Shown in pieces: positions 1 to 7,461 of a DNA stretch of 22,113 nucleotides (its first letter is position 1; the number at the start of each line of letters is the position of its first letter). The notes below the pieces were generated by a model. It saw only the letters and a program-made list of their open reading frames with translations, did not search any database and was not told the origin of the DNA. The stretch comes from Acidimicrobiales bacterium (GTDB taxonomy: Bacteria > Actinomycetota > Acidimicrobiia > Acidimicrobiales > RAAP-2). The translations under genes were made by a program, and so were the position numbers. The DNA is taken from positions 1-22,113 of the forward strand of contig JADGOF010000005.1 in assembly GCA_017883105.1 (NCBI GenBank), written 5' to 3'.

Positions 1-1
1 C

Positions 2-715
2 TGCCCCTTCCCCAAGAAGAAGACCGATCCGATCCACCAGATGGCCACCGTCCCCGGCTTCATCCCCGGGCTCAATCTGGTGGCCAACAACCAGGAGTCG
101 GGCGGTCGCTCCCTCGAATGGCTGCGGGACTGCCTGTTCGACCGGCCGGAGCTCCCGCCCTACGGCACGTTGACCTCGCTGGCCGAAGAGGCCGCACCCG
201 GCAGTGGCGGTCTCCTGTTCACCCCGTGGCTGGCCGGGGAACGGTCGCCCATCGACGATCGATCGGCGCGGGCCGGCTTCCACAACCTCTCTTTACACAC
301 CACGCGGGCCGACATGGTCCGGGCGGTGATGGAGGGGGTGGCCTTCAACTCCCGTTGGCTGGCCGAAGCCGTCGAGCGGTTCACCCGGCGGCCGCTCGGA
401 CCGATCCGGGCCATCGGCGGGGGTGCCACCTCCCCCCTGTGGTGCGACATCTACGCCGATGTCCTCAATCGACCCATCGAGCGGGTGGCCGATCCCCTCC
501 ATGCCAACCTCCGAGGCAGTGCCCTCCTGGCCGCACTTGCCCTCGGCCGGATCCGATCCGACGAGCTCTCCCGGTTGGTACCGGTCGACCAGGTACACCA
601 CCCCGATCCATCGCTGCGCACGCTTTACGACGAGCGGTTCGCCGAGTTTCCGGCCTTCTACTCGGCCCAGAAGGGTCTGTTCGCCCGCATGAACCGGCCC
701 CGCACGCCAGCCTGA
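2..715 (+). CDS. FGGY-family carbohydrate kinase, xylulokinase-like, C-terminal part (5' truncated by window edge)
   Basis: The reading frame is open from base 2 and ends at TGA 713-715, so only about the last 237 residues are present. Two stretches match the C-terminal half of FGGY sugar kinases. One is LFTPWLAGERSP, equivalent to the usual 'PYLxGERxP' signature. The other is the glycine-rich IGGGATSPLWCDIYADVLNRPI, which matches 'GGGxxSxxWxQxxADVLxxPV' in the ATP-binding domain. Family members phosphorylate a sugar or polyol such as D-xylulose with ATP in the cytoplasm. The substrate cannot be read from this half, because the N-terminal sugar-binding domain lies outside the window. The first ATG in frame is at 41, but the residues before it (CPFPKKKTDPIHQ) continue the fold, so 41 is not the start. 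The gene is followed, after only 4 bases, by the convergent GGDEF-EAL gene. The family call is firm; xylulokinase is the best guess. Confidence 0.88.
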   Translation, partial: CPFPKKKTDPIHQMATVPGFIPGLNLVANNQESGGRSLEWLRDCLFDRPELPPYGTLTSLAEEAAPGSGGLLFTPWLAGERSPIDDRSARAGFHNLSLHTTRADMVRAVMEGVAFNSRWLAEAVERFTRRPLGPIRAIGGGATSPLWCDIYADVLNRPIERVADPLHANLRGSALLAALALGRIRSDELSRLVPVDQVHHPDPSLRTLYDERFAEFPAFYSAQKGLFARMNRPRTPA

Positions 716-719
716 TCGA

Positions 720-2546
720 TCAGGAGACGGTGAGCACCCGCTGGTCCGCGGAGAACGACTGGGCCGGAGCAGGCCGGCCCAACAGGAAGCCTTGCGCCTC
801 GTCGCACCCCATGGCTCCGACTGCCCGCAGTTCCTCCTCCGTCTCGACGCCCTCGGCCACCACCCGCAGCCCGAGCTTGTGGGCAAGATCCACCACGGTG
901 GTGATGATGGTCGGATCCTGCCCCGACGATCCGAGGCCCGAGACAAAGCTGCGGTCGACCTTGAGGCGATCGATGGGGAGCCCACGCAGGTAGAGCAGCG
1001 ACGAGTACCCGGTGCCGAAGTCGTCGAGTGCCATGTGGACGCCCAGATCCCGGATCTTCTGCATCACCGCGCCGATCCGGACGATGTCCATCACCAGTAC
1101 CGACTCGGTGACCTCGAGCACCAGCGATTCAGGCTGCAGTCCCGACTGCGCAAGCGCGTGCTGGACATCGTCGTAGAAGTCGGGGTCCTGCAGCTGGCGG
1201 GCCGACACATTGACCGAGATGGTCAGCTCGGGTCGGCCTTCGATCTGCCACGCGCGACCCTGGCGGGTGGCCTCTTCGAGCACCCAGTGCCCGATCGCCA
1301 CGATCTCCCTACTCTGCTCGAGCAGGGGGATGAACTCGACGGGCGGGACCGTGCCGAGCTCGGGGTGATGCCAGCGCAGGAGGGCCTCCATGCCCACCAT
1401 CTTGCCCCCCAGCCTGAAGAGCGGCTGATAGTGAATGGAGAGCTCGCCCAGTTGATGGGCTACCCGAAGTTCGTCGGCGAGCTGGCTCCTCCGGCGGTTG
1501 TCCCGACCGATCGCCGAGTTGTACGACTCGTGGCGGGCCGGTCCACCCCGCTTGGCCTGGTACATGGCGGCGTCGGCCTGGGCCAGGCACACCTCCGGCT
1601 CGGAGCCGGGCGGGACCGGGGCGATCCCGATGCTGACGGACGAGTGGAGCTGCCGCTCCCCGAACGTCACCGGCTCCCGCATGGCCAAGTGGATCCGTTC
1701 GGCCAGCGACCGGGCCGCACCTTCCGGGTCGTCCAGTTCCTCGACGAGCACCACGAACTCGTCGCCGCCCAGGCGAGCCACCGTGTCAGCCCCCCGGACC
1801 AGGGTGGACAGACGGGATGCCACCGCCTGGAGCAGACAGTCGCCGGCCTGGTGCCCGAACCGATCGTTGATTGCCTTGAAGTTGTCGAGGTCCAGGTAGA
1901 GCAGCATGGCGTAGGAGTCCTTCCGATGCGACGCATGCGCAGACTGCCGGAGTCGGTCGGCCAACAGGGTGCGGTTGGACAGCCCGGTCAACTGGTCGTG
2001 AAGGGCCAGGTGGGCGAGATTCGCCCGTTCCGCCCGGAGGCGCTCCTGCAGGGTGCGTCGAGTCTCGTCGAACTGGCGGACGATACGCACCATGCTGCCG
2101 TCAGAGCTGTACCGGACCACATCGCAGGCCAGCGCGAGCAGCTCCTCACTGGTCCCGAGTCGGGAGGCCTCCTCGATCAGCACGGCGATGGTGGCATCCC
2201 GCCACGAGAAGTAGGCCTTGGCCACGTCGTCCAGTGACGTGTCCTCCAGAATGGCCTGTTCCCCCTGCATGGCGATCATCTCTTCGTCTTCGGGAGAAGC
2301 CACCTGGTCGGTGGCGATCCAGCGTCCGATGAGCTCGGTGGCCAGACGGGCGGTGACGAAGGCGTTCCCCCGCAGCGCCTCGGCGAACCGGTGGTCGACC
2401 AGGTGACCGACCTCGGTGGCCCGGGCCTGGAGCGCCACCCCCAAGGCGATGCGCTCTTCGCTCACTACGGGCAACGAGGTGTCGCTCACACCGGTCGGGC
2501 TCTCAGCAACGGACATCGGATCCATGCCTTGATCTATCGGAAGCAT
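720..2546 (-). CDS. Soluble GGDEF-EAL c-di-GMP synthase/phosphodiesterase with helical N-terminal sensor
   Basis: This protein of about 608 residues has no membrane segment. Residues 30-150 form a helical region resembling the N-terminal sensory domain of RsbR/PucR-type actinobacterial regulators (tentative). A helical linker at about 152-178 leads into a GGDEF domain with an intact GGDEF (260-264) and an RGAD inhibitory I-site (251-254). The EAL domain has EALLRW (387-392), LEVTES, DDFGTGYSS (from 508), LKVDRS, AEGVE and CDEAQGF. All residues expected for cyclase and phosphodiesterase activity are present, so it could make or degrade c-di-GMP; which dominates cannot be told from sequence. 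The start is uncertain. ATG 2546 sits directly against GGAGG, which is too close for use as a ribosome site. ATG 2516 has AAGG about 10 bases upstream and is a good alternative. It lies 30 bp downstream of the membrane GGDEF-EAL gene, probably in one operon. A TATGGT -10-like box at 2566-2561 may give it its own transcript. Confidence 0.93.
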   Translation of the reverse strand: MLPIDQGMDPMSVAESPTGVSDTSLPVVSEERIALGVALQARATEVGHLVDHRFAEALRGNAFVTARLATELIGRWIATDQVASPEDEEMIAMQGEQAILEDTSLDDVAKAYFSWRDATIAVLIEEASRLGTSEELLALACDVVRYSSDGSMVRIVRQFDETRRTLQERLRAERANLAHLALHDQLTGLSNRTLLADRLRQSAHASHRKDSYAMLLYLDLDNFKAINDRFGHQAGDCLLQAVASRLSTLVRGADTVARLGGDEFVVLVEELDDPEGAARSLAERIHLAMREPVTFGERQLHSSVSIGIAPVPPGSEPEVCLAQADAAMYQAKRGGPARHESYNSAIGRDNRRRSQLADELRVAHQLGELSIHYQPLFRLGGKMVGMEALLRWHHPELGTVPPVEFIPLLEQSREIVAIGHWVLEEATRQGRAWQIEGRPELTISVNVSARQLQDPDFYDDVQHALAQSGLQPESLVLEVTESVLVMDIVRIGAVMQKIRDLGVHMALDDFGTGYSSLLYLRGLPIDRLKVDRSFVSGLGSSGQDPTIITTVVDLAHKLGLRVVAEGVETEEELRAVGAMGCDEAQGFLLGRPAPAQSFSADQRVLTVS

Positions 2547-2576
2547 CCTCCGACAACTTGACCATAGGTGTTGACG

Positions 2577-4502
2577 TCAGTGCAGCGCGGTAGTCAGCCC
2601 ACCCCGCTTTTTCGGCGCCCGTTGGCGGTCCTCCGGAGCCGACGTCATCCCTGCAGCCGCATGCTCGGCGAGCCAGGATTCGAACCCGTCGACGGGTAGC
2701 GGCTTGGCCAGAAAGTACCCCTGAGCAGTGTCGCACCCCAACTCGGTCAGCTGCTTCCAGGTGGAGGCGTCCTCCACCCCTTCGGCCACGGTGTGCAGGC
2801 CCAGGTTGCGGGCGAGGTCAACCACAGAACGAACGATGACCGCATCGTCGTGGGCCCGTCCCATGTCCTGGACGAACGACCGGTCGATCTTCAACTGGCT
2901 GACCGGGAGATCCCTCAGGTAGGCCAGCGACGAGTAGCCGGTTCCGAAGTCGTCGATGGACAGGATCAGCCCCAAGCCCGCCAACTCGGTGAGCACCTTC
3001 CGGGCCCGACGGGGGTCCGTCATGATGATGGTCTCGGTGATCTCCAGCACGAGCAGGCTAGCCGGCACGTCCCACCGGGCCAACGCGTCCTCTACCACCG
3101 AGGGGAGGGACGAGTCGAGCAGACTGCGGGTGGACAGGTTGACGGCAACCGACAGCTGCGGCAAGCCTGCAGCGAGCGCGTGGTTCAACCATTGGTGACA
3201 TTGGCGGAGTGCTTCGTCGAGGACCCACACGGTCATCGGATCGATCAGGCCGGTGCGCTCCGCTTCCGGGATGAACTGATCGGGGTAGAGCAGACCGAGC
3301 GTCGGGTGCTGCCACCGTATGAGTGCCTCGACACCGAGTATCCGTTTCGTGGCCATCTCCGCCTTCGGCTGGTAGTGCAGCACGAACTCCTCCCGTGCCA
3401 CTGCATTGCGCAGATCTCCGAGCAGGGCCAGGTGGGCCGGGGTGTTCACATCCAGCTCGTCGGTGTAGACGACGACACTGCTCTGGGACTCCTTGGCCAC
3501 GTACATCGCCACGTCGGCTCGTCGCAGCAACAGATCGGAGCTGTCACCGTCGTCGGGAGCCAGCGAGATTCCGCAGCTGGCTTCGATCCCCAGGTTGACC
3601 CCGTCGATCTCGAAGGGGAGCTCCAGCACTTCGATGATCCGCTCCGCCACCCGCACCGCGTCACGTCGACTGCTGACGTTGGGAAGCAGGACGCAGAACT
3701 CGTCCCCACCCAGCCGGGCCAGGATGTCGCCGGTCCGGAGCACCGTCTTGACCCGCGGTCCGATCTCGATGAGGACCCGGTCGCCGTACTGGTGGCCCAT
3801 GGTGTCGTTGATCTCCTTGAACCGGTCGAGATCGAAGAGCATCACTGCGCAGTAGGTCCCGTCGACGGCCGACACGTCCAAGGACTCGTTGGTTCGATCG
3901 TGGAAGTAGCCGCGATTGGGCAGACCGGTCAGCAGGTCGTGCAGCGCCTGGTGGGCCAGCAGTGCCTCCGCCCGGTCCTTCTTCTCACCGGTGGCGCCCG
4001 CCATCCGGATGACCATGGCCAGGACGATGGCACCGAGGACCCCGATGGTCTCCGCCTGGCCGCGCGAGAGGAACGACGGAATCAGACCCCACCAGAGGAG
4101 ACACTGGGCGACCAGGATGTTGAGCATCGACCAGCACATGACCGGTCGCCACAACCGGGCGCCCCACTGCTGCAGCTCTTCGAGGGCCACGAAGGCGTAC
4201 GCCATGCCGAGGGCCGGCCCCCATCCGGACATGTAGATCACCAGAGTCACCGTCGTCACGTGGATCCCCAGGCGCACATGCAATCGGAGTGAGCCTGCCG
4301 GGGCATAGTGCCAAGGCTCGACCAGCACCGACAGGATGCCGGCGCCGACGATCACCGCCAGGTACGACCAGACCGGTAGGCGCGCCACCAGCCCGAAGTG
4401 GCGGAAGACCATCAGGATGCCCAAGGCCACCGGGCCGACCACGTAGGCCAACAGGACCGGGGACAGACTGCGCCCGTCAGCGGACCGGTCGGCGCGCTCC
4501 AT
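2577..4502 (-). CDS. Membrane-anchored GGDEF-EAL c-di-GMP synthase/phosphodiesterase
   Basis: The call is 641 residues from ATG 4502 (MERADRSADG). About six hydrophobic segments lie within residues 15-168 and form a membrane-embedded input domain whose signal is unknown. The GGDEF domain has LTGLPNR, GGDEF at 265-269 and an RTGD I-site at 256-259. The EAL domain has EALIRW (392-397), NLSTRSL, LEITET, DDFGTGYSS (from 518), LKIDRSF, AEGVE and CDTAQGY. Both catalytic sites therefore look intact, and GTP cyclisation could be product-inhibited. The frame stays open upstream to 4931, but those 143 residues are low-complexity and proline/arginine-rich, unlike a protein domain, so I reject that start. 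AGAGGTGG lies a few bases before ATG 4502 as a plausible ribosome site. The C-terminus ends in a short basic tail. It is first in a two-gene unit with the soluble GGDEF-EAL gene and diverges from the quinone oxidoreductase gene. Confidence 0.93.
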   Translation of the reverse strand: MERADRSADGRSLSPVLLAYVVGPVALGILMVFRHFGLVARLPVWSYLAVIVGAGILSVLVEPWHYAPAGSLRLHVRLGIHVTTVTLVIYMSGWGPALGMAYAFVALEELQQWGARLWRPVMCWSMLNILVAQCLLWWGLIPSFLSRGQAETIGVLGAIVLAMVIRMAGATGEKKDRAEALLAHQALHDLLTGLPNRGYFHDRTNESLDVSAVDGTYCAVMLFDLDRFKEINDTMGHQYGDRVLIEIGPRVKTVLRTGDILARLGGDEFCVLLPNVSSRRDAVRVAERIIEVLELPFEIDGVNLGIEASCGISLAPDDGDSSDLLLRRADVAMYVAKESQSSVVVYTDELDVNTPAHLALLGDLRNAVAREEFVLHYQPKAEMATKRILGVEALIRWQHPTLGLLYPDQFIPEAERTGLIDPMTVWVLDEALRQCHQWLNHALAAGLPQLSVAVNLSTRSLLDSSLPSVVEDALARWDVPASLLVLEITETIIMTDPRRARKVLTELAGLGLILSIDDFGTGYSSLAYLRDLPVSQLKIDRSFVQDMGRAHDDAVIVRSVVDLARNLGLHTVAEGVEDASTWKQLTELGCDTAQGYFLAKPLPVDGFESWLAEHAAAGMTSAPEDRQRAPKKRGGLTTALH

Positions 4503-4981
4503 CACCGCCACCTCTGCCGCGGTGACTTCCACCGGGTGCGATCGCCGATCGCGAACCACCCCGCCGAACGGGAGAATGCCCACGAATGGGTATCGGCACC
4601 GGCCCGGGGAGCCTGTAGCCCCGGCTTCCAACCAGTTCGCATCGACCGGGGCCGGGAACGGGTCAGCTCGGTGCCCTGGCCCGTGCCCGCCACGGTGTGG
4701 ACGCCCCGGGTAGTGGGTATTCGACCGGGCCGTCGTCGATCCGGCCGGTTTCGGTCTGAACGTCAACGTGACCGTTAGGGTTACTCCACCCTCAACCTGG
4801 GCTTCCAGCGGAGACCTCCGGCGGTCCTCGGTCCCTCCGCTCGGCCACTGCACGCTGTCCGCTGAGGTTCGGGTGGGGGTCGGACCCGCGCCGTACACGC
4901 GGTGGCGGCTCGTGGTGCTGCGGACGCCCACCTGCCTAAGGTGGGCGTCCGCCGACCCGGGTTTGGACGAGAGGAAGCATC
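4503..4981. other. Divergent intergenic region (479 bp) with a strong hairpin
   Basis: No convincing gene is visible here. Open frames crossing it are proline/arginine-rich shadows with no recognisable domain. It must hold the promoters of the leftward GGDEF-EAL pair and the rightward oxidoreductase, but I see no clear -35/-10 pair for either. The only striking structure is the perfect inverted repeat at 4920-4952 near its right end. Confidence 0.6.
4920..4952 (+). promoter_or_regulatory. Perfect 13-bp inverted repeat before the oxidoreductase gene
   Basis: GCGGACGCCCACC at 4920-4932 is the exact reverse complement of 4940-4952, with a 7-base loop (TGCCTAA). It ends 29 bases before ATG 4982. 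No T-run follows, so a classical intrinsic terminator is not supported. It could be an mRNA leader hairpin, a dyad operator, or a U-less GC-rich terminator of an unseen transcript. Confidence 0.6.
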
Positions 4982-5950
4982 ATGAAGGCAGCCGTGTACT
5001 ACGAAACCGGTGGTCCTGACGTCTTCCGCTACGAAGACGTGCCCGATCCGGAGGTCGGCTCCGATGACATCCTGGTGCAGGTCGAGGCGGTGAGCATCGA
5101 GGGCGGAGACACGCTCAACCGCCTGGGGGGAGACCTCACCGGTACGCCCCACATCGTCGGCTACCAGTGCGCCGGCACCGTGGTCGGCGTCGGCGGTGGG
5201 GTCACCCGGTTTGTCGAAGGCGATCGGGTGGTGACGGTGGGGCTCGACGGTTCCCATGCCGAACTTCGGGCGGTGGGCCAGTCCTTCTGCTGGGCCATCC
5301 CGGACGGCGTCTCCACCAAGGATGCTGCCGCTGTACCTGTGCCGTTCGGGACCGCCGATGACTGCCTGTTCGAGTTCGGGCAGCTCCAGGCCGGTGAGAC
5401 CGCCCTCATCCACGCTGGAGCCGGAGGCGTGGGCATCGCCGCCATCCAGCTGGCCAAGCGGGCGGGGGCCCGGGTGTTAGCCACCGCCTCCAGCGAAGAA
5501 CGCCTCGATCGTCTGGGCGCATACGGCCTCGACGACGGGATCAACTACGCATCGACCGACTTCGTCGATGCGGTCCGTACGTTGACCGATGGCCGCGGTG
5601 CCGATGTCATCGTGGACTCGATCGGTGGCTCCAACCTGCAGAAGAGCCTCCAGTGCCTCGCCTACCGGGGCCGGTGCATGACCTTCGGCGATGCCGGAAG
5701 GGAGATCTCCCACCGGCTGGATATCTCGACCATGCGCGCCAACAACCAGTCGCTGGTCGGCTACTTTCTCGGCGCTGAGCTCTTCCTCAGCCCCCGGCCC
5801 CACGCCGTGATCGCCAAGCATCTCGATGACATCGCCTCCGGCGAGCTCGAGGTGGTCATCGACCGCACCTTCCCCTTGGCGGAGGCCGGCGAGGCCCACG
5901 CGTACATCGAAAGCCGCCAGGCCTTCGGCCGGGTGCTCCTCATTCCCTGA
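4982..5950 (+). CDS. NADPH:quinone oxidoreductase-like medium-chain dehydrogenase/reductase
   Basis: This 322-residue protein has the two-domain layout of the zinc-free quinone oxidoreductase branch of the medium-chain dehydrogenase/reductase superfamily. The N-terminal GroES-like domain begins MKAAVYYETGGPDVFRYEDV and includes VGYQCAGTVVGVG (about 59-71). The Rossmann cofactor domain carries AGAGGVGIAAIQLAKRAGA (145-163), the usual NADPH-binding motif. No cluster of zinc-binding cysteines is visible, which agrees with the quinone-reductase branch. Such enzymes use NADPH to reduce quinones or activated alkenes in the cytoplasm; the true substrate is unknown. The start is well supported: AGAGGAAG at 4970-4977 precedes ATG 4982 by 4 bases. 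A perfect hairpin ends 29 bases upstream and may control it. The GNAT acetyltransferase gene follows 27 bases later but appears to have its own leaderless promoter. Confidence 0.92.
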   Translation: MKAAVYYETGGPDVFRYEDVPDPEVGSDDILVQVEAVSIEGGDTLNRLGGDLTGTPHIVGYQCAGTVVGVGGGVTRFVEGDRVVTVGLDGSHAELRAVGQSFCWAIPDGVSTKDAAAVPVPFGTADDCLFEFGQLQAGETALIHAGAGGVGIAAIQLAKRAGARVLATASSEERLDRLGAYGLDDGINYASTDFVDAVRTLTDGRGADVIVDSIGGSNLQKSLQCLAYRGRCMTFGDAGREISHRLDISTMRANNQSLVGYFLGAELFLSPRPHAVIAKHLDDIASGELEVVIDRTFPLAEAGEAHAYIESRQAFGRVLLIP

Positions 5951-5965
5951 CCGGCGTCGCCTCGG

Positions 5966-5978
5966 TAACCTGCATTGA
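5966..5978 (+). promoter_or_regulatory. Predicted leaderless promoter of the acetyltransferase gene
   Basis: A -10-like box, GGTAACCT (TAACCT at 5966-5971), lies exactly six bases before ATG 5978, which would make the A of the start codon the transcription start. No ribosome-binding site is present. The same arrangement occurs at three other genes in the window. No clear -35 is seen. Confidence 0.55.
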
Positions 5979-6463
5979 TGATCCGCCGCGCCGACCGAGC
6001 TGACGTGGACGTCCTCGTTGGGTTGATCCGCGACCTGGCCGACTTCGAACGATCACCGGACTCCGTCAAGATCGATACCGGCCTGCTCGCCTCGGCCCTG
6101 TTCGCCGAGTCGCCGACCGTCTTCGCCCACGTCGCCGAGGAAGACGGCGAGGTGCTCGGCATGGTCATCTGGTTCCTCAACTACTCCACCTGGACGGGTC
6201 ACAACGGGATCTACCTCGAAGACTTCTACGTCCGCCCCGAAGCCCGAGGTCGAGGCATCGGCAGGGCGCTCTTCAGCGAACTGGCGGCCATCGCCCACCG
6301 CTCCGGCTACCAACGCATCGACTGGTCGGTGCTCAACTGGAACGAGACGGCTCTCCGTTTCTATCGTTCCCTGGGCAGCGTCCCCATGGACGAGTGGACC
6401 GGCTACCGGCTCTCGGGCCTCCCACTCACGGCACTGGCCGGTCGGGAGCCCCTCGCCCCCTGA
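5978..6463 (+). CDS. GNAT acetyltransferase, diamine/spermidine N-acetyltransferase-like
   Basis: This 161-residue protein spans a single GNAT fold. The acetyl-CoA pyrophosphate-binding motif is in YVRPEARGRGIGRALF (84-99), with the core RGRGIG at 90-95. The following stretch, DWSVLNWNETALRFYRSLG, matches the diamine and thialysine acetyltransferase (SSAT) branch, including the conserved WNE and the FYR tyrosine proposed as general acid in that branch. It probably transfers acetyl from acetyl-CoA to a small amine in the cytoplasm; the acceptor is not established. A TTG at 5975 directly precedes ATG 5978. I choose the ATG because a TAACCT -10 box sits six bases before it, consistent with leaderless expression, and no ribosome site is seen. 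It is convergent with the mycothiol-dependent isomerase-like gene, with a 32-base gap. Confidence 0.9.
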   Translation: MIRRADRADVDVLVGLIRDLADFERSPDSVKIDTGLLASALFAESPTVFAHVAEEDGEVLGMVIWFLNYSTWTGHNGIYLEDFYVRPEARGRGIGRALFSELAAIAHRSGYQRIDWSVLNWNETALRFYRSLGSVPMDEWTGYRLSGLPLTALAGREPLAP

Positions 6464-6495
6464 GGCCGAGGAGGCCCGGCAGTCGGTCGGCCCGC

Positions 6496-7317
6496 TCAGA
6501 TGGTGAAGGCCAGTTTGGCCACCAATTGCTCACCCAGGGCCCGGTCGCCGGAGAAACCGATCTCCTCTGCCGGACGGAACGAATGGTCGTCACGTCCGCC
6601 GGTCAGCCTCAGGAACAAGGTCGCAGACATCTCCAGTCCCACGGTCGGGGCTTGGTCGAACGCATCCACCACCGCGGCCCGGCCGTCCACGGCGATCAGA
6701 TAGGTGCGGGTGATCGGTCCGGTCAGGTCGATGCGGACCCGTGACCCGTCGGGCATCCCGGCCCGGCGCCCCACGATATAACCCAGCCCGGTGGCCACCT
6801 CCCCCACTGCGGAGTCGAGATCGCCGACAGTCTCCTTTGGTGGAGCTCCCACCGCCAGACGGATATCGTTCTCGTGCATGAAGCAGTCGTAGTGGCGGAT
6901 CCGCATGAACCGCCCGTACGTCTCGTCGTGGCCTGCCGGCGTCCACGAAGGCGCGTCGAAGTCGGCTTGGTCCATGGCTTCGAGCGCGGCAAGACGCCGA
7001 GTGGTCACTGCGTCGAAGCGGGAGAGCATCTCCGCTCCGGTGAGCGACCGCATCGATTCGACCCATACCTCATTGGCCTCGGCAATGGGATTCTGCATGT
7101 GGTCCAGATGGGAGACGTCGACAATCGGAGACTCCTCACCGGACAGCATGGCTTCGGCCCCGATGATGTGGCTGAGCACATCCCGGACCGTCCAGCCGGG
7201 AAGGCAGGTCTGCACGTCCCACTGGTCTGTGGACAGGGCCGAACACACCCCATTTATCGAACCGAACTCCTGACGCAGGAGATCAACGGTGCTGTCCTTG
7301 TCCACGATCGTCGGCAT
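6496..7317 (-). CDS. Maleylpyruvate isomerase family mycothiol-dependent enzyme (DinB/MDMPI fold)
   Basis: The call is 273 residues from ATG 7317. The N-terminal half is a DinB-like four-helix bundle with the family hallmark LPGWTVRDVLSHIIGAE (H50 as one metal ligand). RIRHYDCFMHENDIRLA at 139-155 supplies further histidine and glutamate candidates for the metal site. The C-terminal half, including EMSATLFLRLTGGR, matches the MDMPI C-terminal domain. Characterised members use mycothiol as cofactor; the prototype isomerises maleylpyruvate in gentisate breakdown. Many actinobacterial paralogues have no known substrate, and no gentisate genes are nearby, so the reaction is unassigned. The frame stays open upstream to 7620, but that part overlaps the divergent gene and does not look like the family. 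GGTGGGG precedes ATG 7317. It is divergent from the large GGDEF-EAL gene across 144 bases. Confidence 0.87.
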   Translation of the reverse strand: MPTIVDKDSTVDLLRQEFGSINGVCSALSTDQWDVQTCLPGWTVRDVLSHIIGAEAMLSGEESPIVDVSHLDHMQNPIAEANEVWVESMRSLTGAEMLSRFDAVTTRRLAALEAMDQADFDAPSWTPAGHDETYGRFMRIRHYDCFMHENDIRLAVGAPPKETVGDLDSAVGEVATGLGYIVGRRAGMPDGSRVRIDLTGPITRTYLIAVDGRAAVVDAFDQAPTVGLEMSATLFLRLTGGRDDHSFRPAEEIGFSGDRALGEQLVAKLAFTI

Positions 7318-7461
7318 CGGTACCCCACCGTAGTGGCGGCGGCAAATCCCCGTCCCGCCTCGCGCCCGGACACCGGGATCCCCGCCGATCGGTGGTTCGA
7401 ACTCAACCGAACGGTCGGAGCGGCCGATAGGAGGGCAACGACTCGGTCGAGGTGGCAGTAC

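Noticed and set aside
792..4292. Two long plus-strand frames (792-2237 and 2793-4292)
   Set aside because: Both are antisense shadows of the GGDEF-EAL genes, with matching phase and His/Gln/Val/Asp-rich composition.
4503..4931. Upstream extension of the membrane GGDEF-EAL protein
   Set aside because: The 143 extra residues are Pro/Arg/Gly-rich and unlike any domain. ATG 4502 has a plausible ribosome site just before the first membrane helix.
6874..7461. 196-codon upstream extension of the large GGDEF-EAL protein
   Set aside because: It would run antisense through the isomerase-like gene and lacks domain character. ATG 7462 has a well-placed GAGGTGG.
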